From NCBI GenBank assembly GCA_023265045.1, contig JAHFUQ010000025.1:1-38461 (forward strand): a stretch of DNA of 38,461 bases, read 5' to 3'. The stretch is from Acidimicrobiia bacterium. GTDB taxonomy: Bacteria; Actinomycetota; Acidimicrobiia; Acidimicrobiales; AC-14. The position numbers and the translations under genes are program-made. Shown here piece after piece: positions 1-5,625 of the stretch. Below the pieces are notes generated by a model. That model had not been told where the DNA came from. It made no database searches and saw only the letters and a program-made list of their open reading frames with translations. The stretch's first letter is position 1, and every line of letters begins with the position of its first letter.

Positions 1-2
1 GG

Positions 3-1577
3 CGCGCCCGCCTCCGCCGCCGGCGCCGGCGCCGGGCCGGGCCGCCCACCGCCGGGCTGCACCGCCGCGACCCGTTCGCAAGCGAGCTGACCCGCAAGCT
101 CGAATGGTTCGCCCTCGCCCGCCGGCAGGCGACCAACGGGGCCGCCACGGCGGCGTCCGCCGACCCCGGCGTCATCCCCGTCGGCGAGAAGGACGGCCAC
201 GAGGTCACCATCCCGCTGGGCGACGTGGGCGGCGTCTGCCTCGTGGGCCCGCGGGCCAAGGAGGTGGCTCGGGCGTTGCTGCTGACGTTCCTCGCCGACA
301 ACCGCCACGAGACGGCCCGGGTCATCGTCGTCGGCGACCTGTTCCCGGCCCAGACGACCTTCCCCGGCCTCGGCCGGGCCCGGGACATCACATCGGTCCT
401 GGGCGGCCTGCAGGCGGAGGCGTCGCGTCGCACCAAGCTGTTCGCCGACGCCGGCGTCGACGACCTCGCGTCCTACCGGGCGCAGCGTCCCGACGAGCCC
501 CTGCCGCTGGTCATCGTGGCGGCGGCCGAGATGACCACCCTCGAGGCCGGTCGCCTGGCGACCCTGCTCGACGACGGCGCCCGCGTGGGGATCACCGGGG
601 TGTTCGTCGACGCTCCGCTCGTGGGGATGCTCTCGCTCCGGTTGCAAGGTCCGGCCCGGGTGGCCAGCGTCATCCCCGAAATCCACGCCGACACGCTCCT
701 CGGCGCCCGCATGTTCACCGTCGACCGGGATCCCGCCGTCGAACTGCTCGACGTCCTGGCCTCGGCCCGCAGCGACCTGGAGGGCGACGCGGCAGCGCAG
801 CCCGCAGACGAGCCCTTCGAGGCCGTGCCCGCCGAAGCGCCCGTCATTAATGTCCGGCTCCTCGGCAATTACCGCATCGACGTCCACGGCCGCGAGGTGC
901 GCTCCGGCCTCCGGGCCAAGGCGCGCGAGCTGCTGGCGTTCTACCTGCTGCACCCCGAGGGCACGTCGCTGGAGGAGGCCACCGAGGCGCTGTGGCCGGA
1001 GGCCGACCCGCGGCGGGGGTCGGAATGGTTCTGGACGGCGCTGGGCAACCTGCGCAGCCGCCTCCGCTCCGCCACCGAGAACTCCGACCTCAAGGTCATC
1101 GAGCGGGAGGGCGACCGCTACCGCATCGAGCCGCTGTTCGAAGTGGACCTGTGGCGCTTCGAGAGCTCGCTCGCCACCGCCGGCGCCCAGAGCGGCGAAC
1201 CGTCGTGGGCGGACGCGCTCCAGCAGGCCGCCGGGCTGTACAGCGGGGAGTTGCTGACGGGCGCGGAGTGGCCATGGGCCGAGGTCCCCCGGGAGGACTT
1301 GCGGGGCCGTGCCGTCGACGTGCTCGTCTCGCTGGCCGCCACCAGGCTCGTGACCGGCGACGTGCGCGGCGCCCTCCAGGCGCTCGAGCAGGCCGTCGAC
1401 ATCGACCCCCTGGCCGAGCAGCTCTACCGCCGGATCATGCGCCTCCACGCCAAGCTCGCCCGTCCCGATCAGGCCGACGCCGCCTTCCGGTCCCTCGTCG
1501 CCCGCCTGGGGGAGTTCGACCTCGAGCCGAGCGCCGAGAGCGAAAAGCTCCACGAGGAGCTCTGCCGGGCTGTCTAA
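3..1577 (+). CDS. BTAD-domain transcriptional activator, 5'-truncated by window edge
   Basis: The frame is open from the window edge, so the true start lies outside; 524 residues are visible. Residues about 60-245 form an alpha/beta region (VGGVCLVGP, RVIVVGD, PLVIVAAAEMTTLEAG) that resembles the nucleotide-binding-like domain found before BTAD modules in large actinobacterial LysM/BTAD proteins; no clean Walker A is seen. From about residue 281 (VRLLGNYRIDVHGREVRSGL) an OmpR-like winged helix begins, with the typical ALWPEADPRRGSEWFWTAL segment. A TPR-like bacterial transcriptional activator domain follows to the C-terminus (DLWRFESSL, AEQLYRRIMRLHAKLARPDQ). The role is inferred: regulation of a pathway sensed by the missing N-terminal part, as in AfsR/EmbR-like proteins. 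It is unclear whether the upstream part is membrane anchored. The C-terminal family call is firm; function and regulon are unknown. Confidence 0.85.
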   Translation, partial: RARLRRRRRRRAGPPTAGLHRRDPFASELTRKLEWFALARRQATNGAATAASADPGVIPVGEKDGHEVTIPLGDVGGVCLVGPRAKEVARALLLTFLADNRHETARVIVVGDLFPAQTTFPGLGRARDITSVLGGLQAEASRRTKLFADAGVDDLASYRAQRPDEPLPLVIVAAAEMTTLEAGRLATLLDDGARVGITGVFVDAPLVGMLSLRLQGPARVASVIPEIHADTLLGARMFTVDRDPAVELLDVLASARSDLEGDAAAQPADEPFEAVPAEAPVINVRLLGNYRIDVHGREVRSGLRAKARELLAFYLLHPEGTSLEEATEALWPEADPRRGSEWFWTALGNLRSRLRSATENSDLKVIEREGDRYRIEPLFEVDLWRFESSLATAGAQSGEPSWADALQQAAGLYSGELLTGAEWPWAEVPREDLRGRAVDVLVSLAATRLVTGDVRGALQALEQAVDIDPLAEQLYRRIMRLHAKLARPDQADAAFRSLVARLGEFDLEPSAESEKLHEELCRAV

Positions 1578-1647
1578 TGCGTTCCGTGCCACGCAGGCCA
1601 CGGCGCACGCCCTTCCGGGCGGCGCCTAACCCCGCGCCGCGGAGGGG

Positions 1648-2139
1648 CTAGACCACCAGGATCTGGTGGCGCACGACGCGGCCGTCCTCGACCACCAGCA
1701 CCCCCATCGTGTGTTGGGGCTGCGCCCGCCGCTCGGTCGCCGACCCGGGGTTGAACAGGAGCTGGCCGTCCAGGCCCTCCTCGTCCCAGGGGATGTGGCT
1801 GTGCCCGAACACGACCACTTCCGCGTCCGGGAACCGCCGCCGCATCCGCCCCGGCCGGCCCGCCGCCGGCCCTGAGTCGTGCACCATGCCGATGCGCACG
1901 CCGCCGACGTCGTCCACCCACGTCTCGGCCAGCAAGCCGGCCAGCTCGACGTCGTTGTTCCCCAGCACGGCGTGCACGGGCGCGAAGCCCCGCAGCTCGT
2001 CGAGGACATCGCTCACGACGATGTCGCCGGCGTGCAGGATCACGTCCGCCCCCTCCAGCAACGCGTAGGCGGCGTCCGGGAGGCGGCGCGACGAACCGCG
2101 GCGGATGTGGGTGTCGGCCAGCACGGCGAGCACGGTCAT
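1648..2139 (-). CDS. YfcE/MJ0936-type metallophosphoesterase
   Basis: A 163-residue calcineurin-like phosphoesterase. All metal motifs are visible: DTH (D9, H11), GD (G38-D39), GNND (60-63), H87 in MVHDSG and GHSH (112-115), in the right order and spacing for the small single-domain YfcE/MJ0936 family, whose members hydrolyse phosphodiesters with two divalent metals in the cytoplasm. The physiological substrate is unknown. The first motif reads ADTH where SDTH is usual. ATG 2139 is the only start that keeps the N-terminal beta strand before DTH. Its promoter (TACCGT on the minus strand, 2158-2153) overlaps that of the divergent PHP gene, so the two phosphoesterase genes may be co-regulated (inference). 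Confidence 0.9.
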   Translation of the reverse strand: MTVLAVLADTHIRRGSSRRLPDAAYALLEGADVILHAGDIVVSDVLDELRGFAPVHAVLGNNDVELAGLLAETWVDDVGGVRIGMVHDSGPAAGRPGRMRRRFPDAEVVVFGHSHIPWDEEGLDGQLLFNPGSATERRAQPQHTMGVLVVEDGRVVRHQILVV

Positions 2140-2152
2140 GGGAGCGAACGCG

Positions 2153-2162
2153 ACGGTACGCT
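2153..2162. promoter_or_regulatory. Overlapping divergent -10 elements
   Basis: The ten bases ACGGTACGCT hold two -10 hexamers back to back. TACGCT (2157-2162, plus strand) ends 6 bases before the proposed PHP start at 2169. TACCGT (2158-2153, minus strand) lies 13 bases before the phosphoesterase ATG at 2139. They share the central TA pair, so polymerase could occupy only one at a time. Neither gene has a convincing Shine-Dalgarno sequence. Confidence 0.5.
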
Positions 2163-2168
2163 CCTGCC

Positions 2169-3194
2169 GTAGACCCCCTGGAAGCCCTCGATCGCATCGC
2201 GTACCTGCTGGAGCTGTCCAGCGCGCCGACCTACCGCGTCCGGGCGTTCCGGAGCGCCTCGGCCACGCTGCGTGACCTCGACGCGGCCGACCTGGTATCC
2301 CGTGCCCAACGCGGCCGACTGCGCGACCTGCCCGGGATCGGCCAGGTCACCGAAACGGTCGTGCTGGAGGCCCTGGCGGGCGAGACGCCGAAGTACCTGG
2401 CCAAGCTGGAGGAGGAGCTGGGCACGGTCGGGGACCCGGGTGACGAGCGGGCCGCGGCCATCCGCACCGCGCTCCAGGGCGACTGCCACGTGCACTCCGA
2501 CTGGTCCGACGGCGGGAGCCCCATCGATGTGATGGCTGCGTCGGCGCGTGCCTTGGGACACCGGTACATGGCCCTCACCGACCACTCCCCCCGGCTGACG
2601 GTGGCCCGCGGCCTCTCCCCGGAGCGCCTGCGCGAGCAGCTCGACGTCGTCGCCGCCCTCAACGAGGACCTCGCCCCCGGGTTCCGGATCCTGACCGGGA
2701 TCGAGGTCGACATCCTCGACGACGGCTCGCTCGACCAGGAGGACGAGCTGCTGGAGCGCCTGGACGTCGTCGTCGCCAGCGTCCACTCCAAGCTCCGCAT
2801 GGAGGCGCCCGCCATGACCCGCCGGATGCTGGGGGCCATCGCCAACCCCCACAGCGACATCCTGGGCCACTGCACGGGCCGCCTCCTGACGGCCCGCGGC
2901 CGCCCCGAGTCGACCTTCGACGCCGAGAAGGTGTTCGCCGCGTGCGCCGTCACCGACACCGCGGTCGAGATCAACTGCCGGCCCGAGCGGCTGGACCCGC
3001 CCCTGCGCCTCCTCCACAAGGCGGTCGAGGCAGGCTGCCGGTTCTCGATCGACACGGACGCGCACGCCCCCGGACAGCTCGAGTGGCAGCCCAACGGCTG
3101 CGCCATGGCCGCGCAGTCGGGCGTGCCCGTCGAGCGCATCGTCAACCGCCTGTCCGCGGACGACCTGGTGGCGTGGACGAGCAGCCACCAGTAG
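2169..3194 (+). CDS. HhH-PHP domain phosphoesterase (PolX-like)
   Basis: The N-terminal 80 or so residues (ALDRIAYLLELSSAPTYRVR, then LRDLPGIGQVTETV) match the helix-hairpin-helix 8-kDa domain of family X DNA polymerases. A PHP domain follows with its metal ligands in order: H107 and H109 (DCHVHSD), H139 (LTDHS), E179 (GIEVD), H206 (SVHSK), H234 (GHCTGR), D297 and H299 (DTDAH). There is no polymerase palm domain, so this is the stand-alone HhH-PHP type, probably a metal-dependent phosphoesterase or 3' nuclease; histidinol-phosphatase-like activity is also possible. The conserved domain begins well upstream of the first ordinary start, GTG 2361. In frame there is no ATG, GTG or TTG above that, but GTA GAC CCC CTG at 2169 lies 6 bases after a TACGCT -10, so a leaderless start at GTA (or a GTG read as GTA) is proposed; CTG 2178 is the alternative. 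Product 341 residues. Confidence 0.85.
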   Translation, partial: VDPLEALDRIAYLLELSSAPTYRVRAFRSASATLRDLDAADLVSRAQRGRLRDLPGIGQVTETVVLEALAGETPKYLAKLEEELGTVGDPGDERAAAIRTALQGDCHVHSDWSDGGSPIDVMAASARALGHRYMALTDHSPRLTVARGLSPERLREQLDVVAALNEDLAPGFRILTGIEVDILDDGSLDQEDELLERLDVVVASVHSKLRMEAPAMTRRMLGAIANPHSDILGHCTGRLLTARGRPESTFDAEKVFAACAVTDTAVEINCRPERLDPPLRLLHKAVEAGCRFSIDTDAHAPGQLEWQPNGCAMAAQSGVPVERIVNRLSADDLVAWTSSHQ

Positions 3195-3202
3195 TCCAGA
3201 AG

Positions 3203-3400
3203 GTGCAGCCCTACCAGGCCCGCAAGGCCTACCTGTGCCCGGGCTGCAACCAGGAGATCGGCGTCGGCGTCGGCCACCTGGTGGTCGTGCCGCCCGCCGA
3301 GCCGGACCTGCGCCGGCACTGGCACGCGCCGTGCTGGGAGTTCCGCGTCAGCCGACGCCCAAGAGATCGACGACGAAGACCAGGGTCTCGTTCGGCTTGA
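3203..3400 (+). CDS. Small zinc-ribbon-like actinobacterial protein
   Basis: A 65-residue protein starting at GTG 3203, eight bases after the PHP gene stop. It reads VQPYQARKAYLCPGCNQEI, then GHLVVVP and LRRHWHAPCWE. C12, C15, H39/H41 and C44 could bind one zinc. The pattern matches a small conserved family in actinobacteria, often labelled ATP/GTP-binding without good reason. Function is unknown. The conserved part ends near residue 46; the basic tail (RPRDRRRRPGSRS) overlaps the 3' end of the convergent FKBP gene by 53 bases and may be only read-through. It probably shares a transcript with the PHP gene. Confidence 0.65.
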   Translation: MQPYQARKAYLCPGCNQEIGVGVGHLVVVPPAEPDLRRHWHAPCWEFRVSRRPRDRRRRPGSRSA

Positions 3401-3731
3401 TGACGCCGCCGCCGGCGCCCTGGGCGCCGTAGCCGAGGTCGGGCGGGATGGTGAGCTTGCGGCGCCCGCCGACCTTCATGCCCTTCACGCCCTGGTCCCA
3501 ACCGGAGATGACCCGGCCGCCGCCGAGCGGGAAGCCGAAGGGCTGGCCCCGGTCCCACGAGGCGTCGAACTGCTTCCCGGTGCTCCAGGCCACGCCCACG
3601 TAGTGCACCTTGACGTTCTGGCCGTTAGTGGCCTCGGGGCCATCCCCCTCGGCCAGGTCCTCGATGACCAGGATGCTCGGCGGGGACGTGCCGGACGGGA
3701 CCGTGATGACGGGCTTTTCGGTGTCAGCCAT
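3348..3731 (-). CDS. FKBP-type peptidyl-prolyl cis-trans isomerase
   Basis: 127 residues, the usual size of a single-domain FKBP. The core is complete: VKVHYVG, FDASWDRGQPFGFPLG, VISGWDQGVKGMKVGG, RRKLTIPPDLGYG and TLVFVVDLLGV. The aromatic and acidic active-site residues expected for the fold (Y, F/D, W, Y, F) are present. The enzyme catalyses proline isomerisation during protein folding. There is no signal peptide or lipobox, so it is probably cytoplasmic. Start ATG 3731 is supported by a TACTGT -10 (3743-3738) that ends six bases upstream, which predicts a leaderless mRNA. It is convergent with the small zinc-ribbon gene. Confidence 0.95.
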   Translation of the reverse strand: MADTEKPVITVPSGTSPPSILVIEDLAEGDGPEATNGQNVKVHYVGVAWSTGKQFDASWDRGQPFGFPLGGGRVISGWDQGVKGMKVGGRRKLTIPPDLGYGAQGAGGGVIKPNETLVFVVDLLGVG

Positions 3732-3737
3732 CCGCCC

Positions 3738-3743
3738 ACAGTA
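3738..3743 (-). promoter_or_regulatory. -10 element of FKBP gene (leaderless)
   Basis: On the minus strand TACTGT is followed by GGGCGG and then the ATG at 3731. The six-base gap places transcription start at or next to the start codon. Confidence 0.55.
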
Positions 3744-3757
3744 AGGGAAGAGGCCGG

Positions 3758-3982
3758 GTGGGCGATCTACTCGTTCCGCTGGGACCCGGGGCCGGTCAGC
3801 TCGCCCTGACGCTCGAGGTCGCCGTCGAGCCGGCCAGCCCCAAGGCCAGCCAGGAGATGACCTTCACCATCACCGTGACCAGCAAGGCCTTCGCCGTAGC
3901 GACGATCGCCGATCCTGGCGACGGCGGCAACCCCCGCCTCAGCGACGAGAGCACAATCACCGTCGTCGTCCTGAACCCTTAG
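3758..3982 (+). pseudogene. Possible remnant of an Ig-like-fold exported protein
   Basis: A 74-codon frame reads LTLEVAVEPASPKASQEMTF, then TITVTSKA, and later STITVVVLNP before the stop. The alternating pattern and the phrase PASPKASQEMTFTITVT resemble Ig-like/bacterial adhesin beta-sandwich domains (typically PxxPxxGxxVTFTxxVT), but only one incomplete sheet is left and no signal peptide or promoter is present. It is listed as a likely 3' or internal fragment. It could be a chance reading frame. Together with the hairpin that follows, it fills the 316-base gap between the FKBP gene and treZ. Confidence 0.3.
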
Positions 3983-4049
3983 CTGCCGGCGAACTTCGGC
4001 GCATTCACCACCGGATGGGGTGGTCAACCCTCCGAAGTTGCTGGCGGCT
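3981..4049. terminator. Long two-stem hairpin between convergent units
   Basis: Outer arms 3981-3999 (ends AACTTCGG) and 4032-4049 (begins CCGAAGTT) pair over nearly their whole length with two G-T wobbles and one bulged G. Inside, ACCACC 4007-4012 pairs with GGTGGT 4019-4024 around loop GGATGG. The treZ stop lies in the right arm. No T-run follows on either strand, so it may be an RNA-processing or 3'-protective structure, or a copy of a dispersed palindromic repeat, rather than a classical intrinsic terminator. Confidence 0.5.
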
Positions 4050-5625
4050 AACCCAGCACCCGGACGGTCGAGTCGCGCAGGTTGCACTCCGCCCGCACCG
4101 AGCCCCGATCCATCACGAACCAACCCTCGTCCTCGTCGTAGCGCACGTCCACGCTCTCGAAGCCGCCCTCGTGGAGGCGGTGCTGGCGGCGCAGGGCGAT
4201 CAGCTCCCGGTGCCAGTTCAGCAGCTCGGCGTGGGGCGACTTGGCGACCTCGGCCCAGTCCAGCTTGGACCGCTCGAAGGTGGCCGGGTCCTGGGGGTCG
4301 GGCACGTCCTCGGGCGCCCACCCAAACGCGGCGAACTCGCGCCGCCGCCCCTCCGACACCGCTCGCCCCAGGTCGGGGTCGTCATGGTCGGTGAAGTACT
4401 GGAACGGCGTGGCCGAGCCCCATTCCTCGCTCTGGAACAGCATGGGCGTGAACGGCGACAGCAGCGTCAGCGCCGCTGCGATCCGCAGCCGCCCGTCGTC
4501 CACCAGCATGCTCAGCCGTTCCCCCTGGGCCCGGTTCCCCACCTGGTCGTGGGTCTGGGCGTAGGCGAGCAGCCGGTGGGCGGGCACGTCGGGCGGGAGC
4601 GGGCGGCCGTGGCGACGTCGTCGGGAAGGCTGGTAGCCGCCGTCGTAGACGAACCCGCGGGTCAGGGCCTTGGCCAGCTGCGCCAGCGAGCCGAAGTCGC
4701 CGTAGTAGCCGGTCCGCTCGCCGGTGAGGACTGCGTGGAGGGCGTGGTGGTAGTCGTCGCTCCACTGGGCGGTCAGCCCGTACCCGCCCACCGCCACCTC
4801 CCGCACCAGCCGCGGGTCGTTCAGGTCGCTCTCGGCGATCACGCCCCCGAGCGCGCTCAGCTCCTCCAGCACGTGCGCGGCGGAGAAGTCGAAGATGGCG
4901 TGGACGGCGTCGAGGCGCAGGCCGTCGATCCCGTAGTCCTGCCGCCACATGCGGGCATTGTCGACGACGAAGGCCCGCACCTCGTCGCTATCCGGGCCGT
5001 CGAGGTTGACCGCCCACCCCCATGGCGTGCCGTACCGGTCGGTGAAGTAGGGCCCGAACTCGCCCAGGTAGTTCCCCGACGGGCCGAGGTGGTTGTAGAC
5101 GACGTCGAGCAGGACAGCGAGGCCCCGGCGGTGGCACTCGTCCACCAACGTCCGCAACCCCGCCGGCCCTCCGTACGCATGGTGCGGGGCGTACAGGTCC
5201 ACGCCGTCGTACCCCCACCCCCACCGCCCCGGGAACTCGGCGACGGGCATCAGCTCGACGTGGGTGACGCCGACGTCCACCAGGTGGTCGAGATGCTCGG
5301 CCACGCCCGCGAACGTGCCCTCCTCCGAGAACGTGCCGACGTGCAGTTCGTAGACCACCGCGCCGTCGAGTGAGCGACCCGCCCATGGCGTCGGCGTCGG
5401 CGTCGGCGTCGGCAGGTCGACCACCGCCGACGGGCGGTGCGGCCCCTCCGGCTGCGACCGCGAACGGGGATCAGGCCGGGGCGGCCCGCCGTCCAACGAG
5501 AACGCGTACCTCGCCACGCGGTCGACGTCCGCCGCCCACCAGCCTCCGCCCACTCGCCTCATCGCGGTTCGGGACCCGTCGTGCAGGAGGTCGACGGCGC
5601 CCGCGTTCGGCGCCCACACCCGCAT
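4048..5625 (-). CDS. treZ: Malto-oligosyltrehalose trehalohydrolase
   Basis: 525 residues of the GH13 family. TreZ cleaves the alpha-1,4 bond next to the trehalose unit that TreY makes at the end of maltodextrins, releasing trehalose in the cytoplasm. Visible: an N-terminal CBM48-like strand set (MRVWAPNAGAVDLLHDGS), VVYELHVGTFSEEGTF, the barrel motif DVVYNHLGPSGNYL (174-187), nucleophile D239 in DGLRLDAVH, acid/base E265 in VIAESDLNDPR and D360 in THDQVGNRA. It is somewhat shorter than typical TreZ (about 580). A PTPTPTPTP linker (72-80) is encoded by four GGCGTC hexamers. Its ATG 5625 overlaps the treY stop (TGATG), so translation is coupled and the order treY-treZ fixes stoichiometry. Confidence 0.95.
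   Translation of the reverse strand: MRVWAPNAGAVDLLHDGSRTAMRRVGGGWWAADVDRVARYAFSLDGGPPRPDPRSRSQPEGPHRPSAVVDLPTPTPTPTPWAGRSLDGAVVYELHVGTFSEEGTFAGVAEHLDHLVDVGVTHVELMPVAEFPGRWGWGYDGVDLYAPHHAYGGPAGLRTLVDECHRRGLAVLLDVVYNHLGPSGNYLGEFGPYFTDRYGTPWGWAVNLDGPDSDEVRAFVVDNARMWRQDYGIDGLRLDAVHAIFDFSAAHVLEELSALGGVIAESDLNDPRLVREVAVGGYGLTAQWSDDYHHALHAVLTGERTGYYGDFGSLAQLAKALTRGFVYDGGYQPSRRRRHGRPLPPDVPAHRLLAYAQTHDQVGNRAQGERLSMLVDDGRLRIAAALTLLSPFTPMLFQSEEWGSATPFQYFTDHDDPDLGRAVSEGRRREFAAFGWAPEDVPDPQDPATFERSKLDWAEVAKSPHAELLNWHRELIALRRQHRLHEGGFESVDVRYDEDEGWFVMDRGSVRAECNLRDSTVRVLG
5387..5410. repeat. Tandem hexamer (GGCGTC)x4 in treZ
   Basis: Four exact GGCGTC units encode the Pro-Thr linker between the N-terminal CBM48-like domain and the GH13 barrel of TreZ. 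Copy number can vary by slippage without breaking the frame. Confidence 0.8.

Noticed and set aside
3981-4049. Integron attC-like site
   Set aside because: The arms do not carry the RYYYAAC and GTTRRRY core sites at the right positions, and no cassette array or integrase is present.
4015-5373. A 452-codon plus-strand frame
   Set aside because: Antisense of treZ; the V/H/P-rich composition is a shadow of the real reading frame.
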